Assembly (NCBI GenBank): GCA_902489575.1
Contig: CABUAQ010000074.1
Location: forward strand, 1 to 10,276
Source of the DNA: an uncultured bacterium
GTDB lineage: Bacteria; Cyanobacteriota; Vampirovibrionia; Gastranaerophilales; Gastranaerophilaceae
Reading direction: 5' to 3'
Length of the DNA stretch: 10,276 nucleotides
The position numbers and the translations under genes were made by a program. This document shows, in pieces, positions 1 through 7,525 of this stretch (its first letter is position 1; every line of letters begins with the position of its first letter). The notes under the pieces were generated by a model, which was not told the origin of the DNA, ran no database searches, and was given only the letters and a program-made list of their open reading frames with translations.

Positions 1-824
1 CAGAATATAGAGCAAAAATTTCAGATCTTGATAAGATATATATTAAAAATACTTCAGGCAAAATGGTTCCACTGTCCTCTGTTATAAAAACAACAAATAT
101 AGTCGGTCCATACGCTAGAACAAGATTCAATCTGTACCCTGCAATTACAATTAATGGGAATACCCGTACAGGAATTAGTTCAGGCAAAGGAATGGAAATT
201 ATGGAAAAAGTTTCAGAAAAGGTACTGCCTGAAGATATGGGGTTTGCCTGGTCCGGGACTTCATTACAAGAAAAGCAGTCAAGCGGTCAAATTGTTCCGA
301 TCTTGCTAATGTCATTAGTTTTTATTTTTTTGTTTCTTGTGGGATTGTATGAAAGCTGGCTGCTCCCTGTTAGTGTACTTTTGGTTACTCCGGTTGCGCT
401 TGTTGGAGCTTTGCTTTTTCAATATGTATTTGGTTATGCTCTTGACATTTATTCTCAGATTGGTTTAGTTATGCTTATAGGGTTGAGTGCTAAACAAGCA
501 ATTTTGATTATTGAATTTGCAAAAAATGGACACGAACAAGGATTATCAATAAAAGATGCAGCTATACAAGCAGCTAAGCTTAGATTTAGAGCAGTAATGA
601 TGACAAATATTGCTTTTATTTTAGGTCTAATCCCTCTTGTTGTAGCTTCAGGTGCAGGTGCTGCCTCGAGACATTCTGTCGGTATGACAGTATTCGGCGG
701 AATGATTGCTGTAGCATTCGTTGGCTCATTTCTTGTTCCCGCATTTTATGTAACGATAGAGGAATTTAAAGTTAATTTTGCTAATAAATTTAGAGAGTTT
801 AAGGATAAAAATAGAAATGGATAA
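1..824 (+). CDS. RND (HAE-1 type) multidrug efflux transporter, C-terminal part (5' truncated by window)
   Basis: The frame is open from base 3, so the gene enters from the left; about 273 residues are visible and the ATG at 63 is internal. The visible part holds the end of the second porter region (MVPLSS, then [13 protein letters not shown]) and the last group of membrane helices of an AcrB-like proton-driven pump. Family hallmarks are [25 protein letters not shown] and the terminal helix [18 protein letters not shown]. The Lys in GLSAK (codon 492-494) and the Arg/Thr of the RFRAVMMT segment match AcrB positions K940, R971 and T978 of the proton relay, so the pump looks functional. AcrB-type pumps form inner-membrane trimers exporting drugs, bile salts and similar compounds through a periplasmic adaptor and a TolC-type channel. 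The next gene overlaps it by 8 bases and encodes that channel; the adaptor gene is expected just upstream. Substrate cannot be read from the sequence. Confidence 0.95.
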   Translation, partial: EYRAKISDLDKIYIKNTSGKMVPLSSVIKTTNIVGPYARTRFNLYPAITINGNTRTGISSGKGMEIMEKVSEKVLPEDMGFAWSGTSLQEKQSSGQIVPILLMSLVFIFLFLVGLYESWLLPVSVLLVTPVALVGALLFQYVFGYALDIYSQIGLVMLIGLSAKQAILIIEFAKNGHEQGLSIKDAAIQAAKLRFRAVMMTNIAFILGLIPLVVASGAGAASRHSVGMTVFGGMIAVAFVGSFLVPAFYVTIEEFKVNFANKFREFKDKNRNG

Positions 825-2226
825 AATAGTTACACTAACCCTGATTATTATATTATTACCACAGATATCACTGGCAAAAGAGCTTGGTAATAGAATTAAT
901 TCAGATGAATATCCTAATGCAGAAAATGTTCTGCCTGAATCGCAAATTGATCCTGACACTGTAATTTCAGGCTCTGTAGTGCAAAATATAACTATGACCC
1001 TTGACAATTGTATAAGACTTGCTCTTGGTAATAATCCGCAAATTAATGCTGCATTCCAAGATATACTGGCATCTGATGCTAGAATTAAACAAGTATGGTC
1101 AAATTATTTTCCTTCTATATCCTGGCAAACAAGTGCAACCAGACTAAAACAATTACAATTGTCAGATGCTTTAAGACAAAATCTTGAGTTCAATTATTTC
1201 CTGCTTGGACAAATTTCGCTTCAGCAAATGCTTTATGATTTTGGAGTTACACAAAATCAAGCAACTATACGTAGACTTGATTATGAAGCTTATAAGAAAA
1301 CATTTGAAGCAACCGTGAACACTGTTATCTATCAGACAAAAAATGCCTATTATAACGTATTATATGCGTATGAAGCAAGAAGGGTTGCACAAGATACAGT
1401 AAATAAATATGAACTGTTTTATAAGCAAGCAAGGGCATTTTATACAACCGGAATGAACCCAAAGGTTGATGTAACAATTGCGGAATCAAACCTTAGCAAT
1501 GCAAAACTGAAATTGATTCAGGCAGAAAATTCGGTAAATCTTGCAATTGCAAAATTAAATAATGTAATGGGGCTCCCGTATATTGTTAAATATGATATTG
1601 TCGATAAACTGCAATATGAACCTATAAATATTACATTTGAAGGTGCTATTGATATTGCACGGACTTCCAGACCGGAATTAAAACTTGCAGAAATAAAAGT
1701 TGAAGGTGTAAATCAGACAGTAAAGCTTACTAAAAAGTCGTATCTTCCAACAATTTCTCTTGAAGGACAATACCAGCGTGGGGGGCGTACATGGACATCA
1801 AATTATGGTTTTAATATTGGGGCCTACCTGACATTTCCCACTATCAATTTAATGCTTATGAGAAATGAAATAAAAGAAGCCAAATACCTCTACGATAGAG
1901 AGCTTGCAAATGCAAGAAATACACAGAACAACATATATTTGGAAATCCAAAGTGCTTATTTGAAACTTGATGAAAAACGAAACCAGCTTCCCGTTGCAAT
2001 AATTCAGGTTAAACAATCAAAAGAAAACTATGAGCTATCATATGGACGTTACAAAGTTGGAGAAGCTACACCTACAGAATTAAAAGACGCAGAAAATACA
2101 TATGAACAGGCTCAACTGACATATTATAGCACTCTTTATGAGTATAATTCAGCCAAAGCAGAACTGGAAAAATCTATTGGAAAAAACATTGCAAATAATG
2201 ATAATGTTATTAATCTGCAGAAATAA
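817..2226 (+). CDS. TolC-family outer-membrane efflux protein
   Basis: 469 residues, the usual size for this family. I place the start at the ATG at 817, not at an upstream in-frame TTG at 778. The ATG gives a clean signal peptide ([20 protein letters not shown], cleavage probably before KE) and has AAGGA at 801-805 with 11 bases spacing. The two tandem halves typical of outer-membrane efflux proteins are visible: the first begins near residue 60 ([17 protein letters not shown]) and the second near residue 273 ([19 protein letters not shown]). Each is followed by long Gln/Ala/Asn-rich helical stretches that form the periplasmic tunnel. No lipobox Cys is seen, so it is not an acylated member. 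The start overlaps the pump stop as ATGGATAA, suggesting translational coupling and a fixed pump/channel stoichiometry. No strong terminator follows it. Confidence 0.95.
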   Translation: MDKIVTLTLIIILLPQISLAKELGNRINSDEYPNAENVLPESQIDPDTVISGSVVQNITMTLDNCIRLALGNNPQINAAFQDILASDARIKQVWSNYFPSISWQTSATRLKQLQLSDALRQNLEFNYFLLGQISLQQMLYDFGVTQNQATIRRLDYEAYKKTFEATVNTVIYQTKNAYYNVLYAYEARRVAQDTVNKYELFYKQARAFYTTGMNPKVDVTIAESNLSNAKLKLIQAENSVNLAIAKLNNVMGLPYIVKYDIVDKLQYEPINITFEGAIDIARTSRPELKLAEIKVEGVNQTVKLTKKSYLPTISLEGQYQRGGRTWTSNYGFNIGAYLTFPTINLMLMRNEIKEAKYLYDRELANARNTQNNIYLEIQSAYLKLDEKRNQLPVAIIQVKQSKENYELSYGRYKVGEATPTELKDAENTYEQAQLTYYSTLYEYNSAKAELEKSIGKNIANNDNVINLQK

Positions 2227-2329
2227 TAATTATTAAGTAATGTAAATTTAGATATTTATAAAAAGTCAATTTTTCAATATTTATTTACTTTATATATATG
2301 TAAGATATAAATAAGAGAGAGAAATAATT

Positions 2330-2575
2330 ATGTTAGCAACATCAGGGCAAGCATTCGGAACAATGACCAGAAGATCTTCAAGAAGAAATAGATCTGTTGA
2401 AAATTTTAAATATCTGGAGAATAAAGATAGAAGAATGAGATTTAATAACTCTCAAGATCCAATATATTTCGTATTTGATTGTATTGAAAACAGACCGGTG
2501 AGTGTTTTAGCCAAAGAATTTGTTAAAGATTCATTTTTGGAAGCTGTAAACTTTGTTTCAAAAGTTGTTGGATAA
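2330..2575 (+). CDS. Hypothetical small basic protein (81 aa)
   Basis: I do not recognise this protein. It starts at ATG 2330 with a weak purine-rich ribosome binding region (AGAGAGAG around 2314-2321). The N-terminal third is Ser/Arg-rich (TRRSSRRNR, residues 13-21), followed by a charged stretch and a more hydrophobic C-terminal half with YFVFDCIE and a probable amphipathic helix (VLAKEFVKDSFLEAVNFVSKVV). There is no signal peptide or clear membrane helix. It lies 103 bases after the TolC-type gene, in an AT-rich gap that could carry its own promoter, and a hairpin terminator follows at 2621-2650. The basic N-terminus would suit binding to nucleic acid or an acidic surface, but this is a guess. 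Its reality rests on the complete frame, the terminator that closes it and the absence of a competing frame. Confidence 0.7.
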   Translation: MLATSGQAFGTMTRRSSRRNRSVENFKYLENKDRRMRFNNSQDPIYFVFDCIENRPVSVLAKEFVKDSFLEAVNFVSKVVG

Positions 2576-2620
2576 ATCAATAGGAATAAAGAAAAAAGGA
2601 TTTGGAAAAGGATAGGAAAT

Positions 2621-2650
2621 AAAAAAAGCGGATAGAAACCGCTTTTTTTT
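2621..2650. terminator. Bidirectional intrinsic terminator between convergent genes
   Basis: GCGG (2628-2631) pairs with CCGC (2639-2642) around the loop ATAGAAA. The stem is extended by seven A (2621-2627) against a run of eight T (2643-2650). Because it has a T tract on both strands, it can stop the 81-residue gene arriving from the left and the mannosidase gene arriving from the right; the mannosidase stop codon begins one base away. Confidence 0.92.
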
Positions 2651-2651
2651 A

Positions 2652-4715
2652 TTAAAATAATATAGTTTGCGGAAACACTTCTTCAACGTATGTTGCCCAA
2701 TCTTTAACTGGGAAAAAGCCTATAGAAAATTCAGCAGAATTTTCCCCTAATTGCTGCTGTCCCGGAACTTCAATAGGCGGACCTGCCGGAGTTGTCCTTG
2801 CAGTATTTTTTGGATTTGAAATAATACCGGTACTTCTCAATAAAGTAATTGACAGAGAATTATTGTAAACTTCATATTCACATAACCCCTTTGTAATAAC
2901 ACCAAGACCGTTTGCCCATACAAATCTTTGCATTGGAGCAGTATTTGTCTTAGCTTCTATCCCCTTAGCTGCAGGAAGATTTTCTCTTATATTGTAATCA
3001 GGATTAAATTTACGTGTTACGAGCAGATTCATATCTTCAGACTGAGTTTCTTTGATAGGTTTATGAAAATTAAATTTTACCTGCCAAAGCTTATTTGTAG
3101 ATAAATTAAGCCATTTGATTTTGAAATTCAATAATCTGGAGCGCTTATTTAAATACACATCTACACTAAAGAAAGTGGTTAAAATTCTTAGTGCCGCTCT
3201 CAGCGGACCATTCATAAGAACTCGTGCTGATTTAATCTGAGCAACTTCATAGCTGTCATCAATAACAGGACCAAAATTATAGCTATCACCGTTATCTTTA
3301 CACCGTACAAATTCTATGAAATTCTTGTAACATTTAGCTTTATCATACAGGTTAAGCTTACCGTCTTCTATTTCAATACGAATATTTGAATTAAACATGT
3401 TCATATCATCAACAATAAGATCAGACGGTTTACTGTTTGAATTAAACTCTTTGAGCACATTATAAATAGTTGTATAATCTTCTGTTACAGGAATTTTAGA
3501 AGTATCATAAAGAAGCTTTGAAGGAAACCCTTTACGCTTAGATAAAACCTGTACATCATCATCTACATGTGTTCTTTCAACTTCCAAAAGTTTATATTTA
3601 TCAAGGTATTTAAATGTTATTGTGAGATTTTCCGGCTGTTCAAGTCTTATTTCTTCCAAAATAGTGTCGGCAATCTGTATAATTTTATTGTAGCGGGTAA
3701 TGTTTTCTTCATGCACCATATCGGTTGAACATCCGCAAATGCTGTCGTGAGCTTGGTTTTGTAAGAGTAATTTATAGGCATACTCAATTGCAGAAGCATA
3801 TTTGTCACCAAAATTGAATTGAAGCTTATCTGCTAAATCAAGTTTATATGCTGCAAGTACATTCAATTGTTTTAATTTAATTCGTGATGAGTAAGAGCCT
3901 GGCAATATAAATGTTTTTGAATTATCACGAAGTTCATTGTCAAATTTATCTCTGAATTTAACTTTATCAAAATACTCAAAAGGGGATCCGAGTTTAATAT
4001 CATAATCCTCTAAAAGATTATTTACTTCTCCAATCTGAGAAGATATATCATCAGGAACGCCCAGATGATCTGCTCCGATAGGCAGCAGGAGTGTATTACC
4101 TGATTTTTGAGATATCATATCCAGATTAGACTTCAATAATTCTGCCTTTTCTTCAATAGTTTTATCTGATGAAAAAATATCCATGAAATAGCCGCGTATA
4201 AGATTTACAGTATTTACACCGCCAAAAATGAAATCTGCAGGCAAATCCCCGCATCCCCGCCAAACAATAGCTTTATCAATTCCATATTCTTTCAGAATGC
4301 CCGGCACATTTTTACTATGACCGAAAGTGTCCGCAAGATATGCTATATAATCTTTGCAACCAAAATTTCTTGCAATTTTTAAACCAATTTCAAGATTTTT
4401 TCTAAAGCATATTCCGTCAGTTAAAAATTCATCAATCAAACAGTAAAACGGACCAATGAAAAGTTTTTTTTCTTTTACGAAATGTCTGATAATTTCTTCT
4501 TTTTCAGGTCTTAATTTTAAATAGTCAAGTAAAGCAACAACCTGACCATCAAAGTAAAATGATGGGATTCTGTCTTCCTCAAGCATGTCTAAAACATGGT
4601 CAAAAACCCGCAAAAGTCTGAGCCTGAACACTTCAAATTCTCTATACCATTCTCTGTCCCAGTGGGTATGCAAATACGCAATTACTTCTTTTTTCTTCTT
4701 CTTATTATTAAACAT
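2652..4715 (-). CDS. Glycoside hydrolase family 38 alpha-mannosidase (short form)
   Basis: 687 residues. Catalytic GH38 signatures are intact: HTHWDREWY at residues 16-24 (zinc ligands H18 and D20), LADTFGHS with nucleophile D129, and QAHDSICGCS with zinc ligand H323. The C-terminal GH38 beta domain is recognisable in MNGPLRAALRI, RFVWANGLGVITKGL, SITLLRSTGIIS and GPPIEVPGQQQLG. GH38 enzymes remove alpha-mannose by a retaining, zinc-assisted mechanism; bacterial MngB-like members act on mannosylglycerate or on oligomannose. The protein is clearly shorter than the usual 800-1000 residues and ends soon after the PGQQQLG/SIGFFPV segment, so the last beta domain seems missing; a natural short form or an old truncation are both possible. 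No signal peptide: the start MFNNKKKKKE is poly-Lys and the enzyme should be cytoplasmic. In-frame stops lie just upstream of the ATG, so the start is fixed, and no Shine-Dalgarno precedes it (see promoter at 4722-4727). Exact substrate unknown. Confidence 0.9.
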   Translation of the reverse strand: MFNNKKKKKEVIAYLHTHWDREWYREFEVFRLRLLRVFDHVLDMLEEDRIPSFYFDGQVVALLDYLKLRPEKEEIIRHFVKEKKLFIGPFYCLIDEFLTDGICFRKNLEIGLKIARNFGCKDYIAYLADTFGHSKNVPGILKEYGIDKAIVWRGCGDLPADFIFGGVNTVNLIRGYFMDIFSSDKTIEEKAELLKSNLDMISQKSGNTLLLPIGADHLGVPDDISSQIGEVNNLLEDYDIKLGSPFEYFDKVKFRDKFDNELRDNSKTFILPGSYSSRIKLKQLNVLAAYKLDLADKLQFNFGDKYASAIEYAYKLLLQNQAHDSICGCSTDMVHEENITRYNKIIQIADTILEEIRLEQPENLTITFKYLDKYKLLEVERTHVDDDVQVLSKRKGFPSKLLYDTSKIPVTEDYTTIYNVLKEFNSNSKPSDLIVDDMNMFNSNIRIEIEDGKLNLYDKAKCYKNFIEFVRCKDNGDSYNFGPVIDDSYEVAQIKSARVLMNGPLRAALRILTTFFSVDVYLNKRSRLLNFKIKWLNLSTNKLWQVKFNFHKPIKETQSEDMNLLVTRKFNPDYNIRENLPAAKGIEAKTNTAPMQRFVWANGLGVITKGLCEYEVYNNSLSITLLRSTGIISNPKNTARTTPAGPPIEVPGQQQLGENSAEFSIGFFPVKDWATYVEEVFPQTILF

Positions 4716-4721
4716 AGCACC

Positions 4722-4727
4722 ATTATA
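4722..4727 (-). promoter_or_regulatory. Consensus -10 box six bases before the mannosidase ATG
   Basis: On the minus strand a perfect TATAAT is followed by GGTGCT and then the ATG at 4715. Transcription normally begins about 7 bases after the -10 box, which would be at or within a base of the start codon, so the mRNA would have essentially no leader. I see no good -35 box at 16-18 bases. An overlapping GATAAT shifted upstream (4727-4732) is an alternative and would give a leader of only a few bases. Confidence 0.55.
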
Positions 4728-4788
4728 TTATCACTATTAACAAATCATGGCTAATTGTTAAGATAGGATAGGAGTTGAATGTAATAAT

Positions 4789-4800
4789 TTGAATATTCAA
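4789..4800. repeat. Perfect 12-bp palindrome in the divergent intergenic region
   Basis: TTGAATATTCAA reads the same on both strands. It lies between the divergent starts of the mannosidase gene (4715, minus) and the secreted 184-residue protein gene (4831, plus). It could be an operator, but in DNA this AT-rich short palindromes arise by chance. Confidence 0.4.
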
Positions 4801-4830
4801 TTTAACATAAATCTGATAAATGAGGTGTTT

Positions 4831-5385
4831 ATGAAAAAAATGTTAGCAATCGGATTAGTATTATTAAGTATTTGTGTTTGTGCCGAATCAGTTCAGGCAG
4901 TGACATTTGTAAAAAGCAGCAATTACCCGGCTGCGGGTAACACAACAAGTGCGTACAGTAATGATTTAAGGTTTATTGAGCAATATCTGTTTGGTACAGT
5001 ATACCCTAATGAATCAACTAAGTCCAGACTAAACAGGGTAGAAAGGTGTTTATTTAATCGAACATATTCAACAATGGGCACAGCGCAAAGAATGAATAAT
5101 GTTTTAGCAAATTATCGCAGAAATGTAAATTATAACAGTTATGAATATAATAACAGAAATTATGTGACAAACGGTTATTACCGCAGCATGCGCCCAATGA
5201 ATAGGGTTATAAACAGGATAACTGGTCAGCCTACAGGGTTTACACCACCTATTATGCACAATACACCTCTCGGAAGCAGAATTAATCCTGCGTTTAGCAG
5301 AGGTTTTGTGAATAATAGAGGCGGCTATGCGTATAGGAATGTTTATCCAACTACAACAGGAGCAGGAATCACCATTCTTGATTAG
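4831..5385 (+). CDS. Secreted hypothetical protein with two 21-residue LF-Y-RLNRV repeats
   Basis: 184 residues from the ATG at 4831, chosen over an in-frame TTG at 4789 because the ATG has GAGG at 4822-4825 five bases upstream and gives a proper signal peptide (MKKMLAIGLVLLSICVCAES, cleavage probably after VQA at residue 23). Residues 50-70 and 71-91 form two tandem units of 21: Glu, LF(G/N) three positions on, Tyr at 58/79, Arg at 66/87, Asn at 68/89 and Val at 70/91. The rest (residues 95-184) is rich in Asn, Tyr, Arg and Gly with little predicted secondary structure. I recall similar LFG..Y....RL.R.E repeats in secreted or cell-envelope proteins of Cyanobacteria and Melainabacteria, but no function is known to me. 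The protein is probably periplasmic or surface-exposed; Cys at 14, 16 and 73 are present but no lipobox fits. Confidence 0.85.
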   Translation: MKKMLAIGLVLLSICVCAESVQAVTFVKSSNYPAAGNTTSAYSNDLRFIEQYLFGTVYPNESTKSRLNRVERCLFNRTYSTMGTAQRMNNVLANYRRNVNYNSYEYNNRNYVTNGYYRSMRPMNRVINRITGQPTGFTPPIMHNTPLGSRINPAFSRGFVNNRGGYAYRNVYPTTTGAGITILD

Positions 5386-5471
5386 ATGTAAAAAATATAT
5401 TAAGGTATAACAAACTTACTATTTTGATGTTACTATATATATTGTAATTATGAATAGGGAGAAGATACAAT

Positions 5472-7316
5472 ATGTGCGGTATTGTCGGTTATGTAGGTAA
5501 TCAACCTGTTGTGGATATATTATTAGACGGACTGGAACAACTAGAGTACAGAGGTTATGATTCTGCAGGGATTGCGGTGAAGTGTCCTGACGGTGTAAAG
5601 GTATATAAGGCTGAGGGAAAACTTGTAAACTTGCGTGAAGAATTGGGAGCTCATGCTTATGAAATTTCAAAATCAACTTCAGGAATTGGTCATATCCGTT
5701 GGGCTACACACGGTGCTCCAACTGTCTTAAATGCTCACCCGCATACTTGCAATTGTGGAAATCTTGCTGTTGTTCATAACGGTATCATTGAAAACTACAA
5801 AGAACTAAAAACCGAATTAGAGGCTAAAGGCTGTGTTTTTAAGTCTCAAACAGACACTGAAACTGTCGCTCATCTGGTTGCCTCTATTTATGGAGAAGTT
5901 CATGATTTGACAACTGCGGTTCAGATAGCTTCAAAAAAATTGGAGGGTGCTTATGCATTATGTATTATGCACAACAATGAGCCTAACAAAATTGTTGCAA
6001 CCAAACGTAATGCTCCTTTAATAATTGGTGTTGGAGACGGAGAATTCTATGTTGCTTCAGATGTTCCTGCATTTATCAAACATACAAAGCGTGCTATCTA
6101 TCTGACTGATAATCAGGTTGTAACGCTTACACCTGAATCAATTAAAATTGAAGATGCCGACAGATGTGAGGTTTCTCCAAAAGTTGAGCTTCTGCCGTGG
6201 GAGCCTGTTGCTTTAAGTAAGATGGGCTACAAACACTTTATGCTCAAAGAAATTCATGAGCAGCCGGATGTTATAAGAAATATTTTAGTAGGTAAACTAC
6301 ACACCCCGGATTCTCATATTGTATTAAATGAAGTTAAGTTAACAAAAGAAACATTGAAGAATTTAAACAGAATACAAATTGTAGCTTGCGGGACATCATT
6401 ACATGCCGCAATGATTGGTAAATATATCATTGAGAACTTCTGTGAAATACCGGTTGATGTTGAAGCCTCCAGCGAATATATCTACAGAAAAACCGTTACA
6501 GATGAACATACTTTGGTTATTGGGGTTTCTCAATCCGGCGAAACAGCAGATACCCTTACCGCAGTAAAACAATCTAAAGCCCGCGGATCACATATATTAA
6601 TTATTACAAACAGACCAGATAGTGCAATGGCAAGAGAAGCTGACAGTCTTGTTCCTGTTAATGCAGGCATTGAGGTTTCTGTAGCTGCGACTAAATCTTA
6701 TATTGCACAATTAACATCATTTTACCTTTTGGCTTTATATATGGCTGAAATTAAAGGGACAATGGCTGAATCAGATTTAACAAATCTAAAGTCAGAAATG
6801 CTTTTACTGCCGCAGAAAATAGAACAGATTCTTGCACATAAAGAAGATATTCAAAGGTGTGCAAGAAAATATTCAAATACCAGAGATTTCATCTATATTG
6901 CAAGAGGTATAAACTATCCTACAGCACTGGAAGGAGCATTAAAACTTAAAGAAATAAGCTACATTAATGCTACAGGATATCCGGCAGGAGAACTAAAGCA
7001 CGGACCTATAGCAATGCTTGATGAGACAATGCCTGTTCTTTCTGTTCTTATGAGAGGTTCTGTGTATGAGAAATTATTATCAAACAGTGAAGAGGCAAAA
7101 GCCAGAAATGCCAGAATGATTGCTCTTACAAATTCTAACGATACCAAATTAGAAGATTTGTTTGATTTTATCATAAGAGTTCCTGAAGTTACAGAGCTGC
7201 TGTCACCTATTGTTGCAATGATTCCGCTGCAACTAATAGCTTATTATATTGCAGAATTTCTGGGTAAAGATGTTGACCAGCCAAGAAACCTGGCAAAATC
7301 TGTGACAGTTGAATAA
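5472..7316 (+). CDS. glmS: Glutamine-fructose-6-phosphate aminotransferase (isomerizing)
   Basis: 614 residues, full length (E. coli GlmS is 609). GlmS converts fructose-6-phosphate and glutamine to glucosamine-6-phosphate, the first committed step to UDP-GlcNAc for peptidoglycan and LPS, in the cytoplasm. The N-terminal glutaminase domain (about 2-220) starts MCGIVGYVG, giving the catalytic N-terminal Cys after Met removal, and has YRGYDSAGIA, GHIRWATHG and HNGIIENY. The first SIS domain has VACGTSLHAA (from about residue 302) and SQSGETADT; the second has RGINYPTALEGALKLKEISY (from about 477) and AGELKHGPIA. The C-terminus is the conserved DQPRNLAKSVTVE. The start has AGGGAG at 5456-5461, 10 bases upstream. 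The 86-base leader is too short for a glmS ribozyme, and none is seen. A small gene follows after 12 bases, apparently in the same operon. Confidence 0.98.
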   Translation: MCGIVGYVGNQPVVDILLDGLEQLEYRGYDSAGIAVKCPDGVKVYKAEGKLVNLREELGAHAYEISKSTSGIGHIRWATHGAPTVLNAHPHTCNCGNLAVVHNGIIENYKELKTELEAKGCVFKSQTDTETVAHLVASIYGEVHDLTTAVQIASKKLEGAYALCIMHNNEPNKIVATKRNAPLIIGVGDGEFYVASDVPAFIKHTKRAIYLTDNQVVTLTPESIKIEDADRCEVSPKVELLPWEPVALSKMGYKHFMLKEIHEQPDVIRNILVGKLHTPDSHIVLNEVKLTKETLKNLNRIQIVACGTSLHAAMIGKYIIENFCEIPVDVEASSEYIYRKTVTDEHTLVIGVSQSGETADTLTAVKQSKARGSHILIITNRPDSAMAREADSLVPVNAGIEVSVAATKSYIAQLTSFYLLALYMAEIKGTMAESDLTNLKSEMLLLPQKIEQILAHKEDIQRCARKYSNTRDFIYIARGINYPTALEGALKLKEISYINATGYPAGELKHGPIAMLDETMPVLSVLMRGSVYEKLLSNSEEAKARNARMIALTNSNDTKLEDLFDFIIRVPEVTELLSPIVAMIPLQLIAYYIAEFLGKDVDQPRNLAKSVTVE

Positions 7317-7328
7317 GGAGCTAAAATT

Positions 7329-7499
7329 TTGATAGTTTCCGATGTAATAAAAATAAATAAAATAACAGATTTATCGGCTAATATGCTTGAAAAATACTTA
7401 ATTGCTGAATTTGGCCCGATTATAAGATGGGCGATTATAGAAGCTACAGATAATGAATTAAAGCTATGTATATCATACGAAAAAGGGTCTATAAAATAG
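7329..7499 (+). CDS. Small conserved-looking protein downstream of glmS (56 aa, TTG start)
   Basis: This frame is open from TTG 7329 to the TAG at 7497-7499 and gives 56 residues: M/L-IVSDVIKINKITDLSANM, then LEKYLIAEFGPIIRWAII, ending ISYEKGSIK. AAGGAG at 7315-7320, beginning inside the glmS stop codon, is a strong Shine-Dalgarno at 8 bases from the TTG and is the main evidence for the start. An in-frame ATG at residue 19 would give only 38 residues and lacks such a site. Codon use matches the neighbours and the pattern looks like a small alpha/beta protein: a helix around 14-27, then two strands (IIRWAIIEA and LKLCISYE). It sits in the glmS operon, and its stop codon lies in the terminator stem. 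Function unknown; a role linked to GlmS is inference from position only. Confidence 0.75.
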   Translation: MIVSDVIKINKITDLSANMLEKYLIAEFGPIIRWAIIEATDNELKLCISYEKGSIK

Positions 7500-7509
7500 A
7501 CCCTTTTTT
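7480..7509. terminator. Terminator of the glmS operon, overlapping the end of the 56-aa gene
   Basis: GGGTCTAT (7485-7492) pairs perfectly with ATAGACCC (7496-7503) around an AAA loop, extended by A-T pairs and followed by six T (7504-7509). Five A (7480-7484) give a shorter T tract on the other strand, so it may also stop the convergent gene ending at 7526. The TAG stop of the small gene (7497-7499) is within the right arm. Confidence 0.93.
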
Positions 7510-7525
7510 CTATAATTATTATATA

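Noticed and set aside
30..44. GATAAGATATATA shared with the MnmC-like gene near 9869-9880
   Set aside because: A short AT-rich match in two coding regions coding unrelated contexts; no sign of a dispersed repeat or att site.
778..816. TTG start giving 13 extra residues on the TolC-type protein
   Set aside because: It would put a charged segment ahead of the signal peptide, and the ATG at 817 has a better-placed AAGGA.
726..1007. Minus-strand open frame across the RND/TolC junction
   Set aside because: Fully antisense to two recognised genes; no ribosome binding site or family features.
2224..2235. TAATAATTATTA palindrome over the TolC-type stop codon
   Set aside because: Purely A/T, no GC stem and no T tract; most likely chance in AT-rich sequence and not a terminator.
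4789..4830. TTG start giving 14 extra residues on the 184-residue secreted protein
   Set aside because: The ATG at 4831 has a good GAGG site and begins a canonical signal peptide (MKK...).
4831..4899. Lipoprotein signal in the 184-residue protein (Cys at residues 14 and 16)
   Set aside because: LSIC and CVC do not fit the lipobox, which needs Gly/Ala/Ser before the Cys; VQA before residue 24 fits signal peptidase I better.
5386..5471. Possible glmS ribozyme upstream of glmS
   Set aside because: The gap is only 86 bases, too short for that ribozyme, and I see none of its pairing elements.
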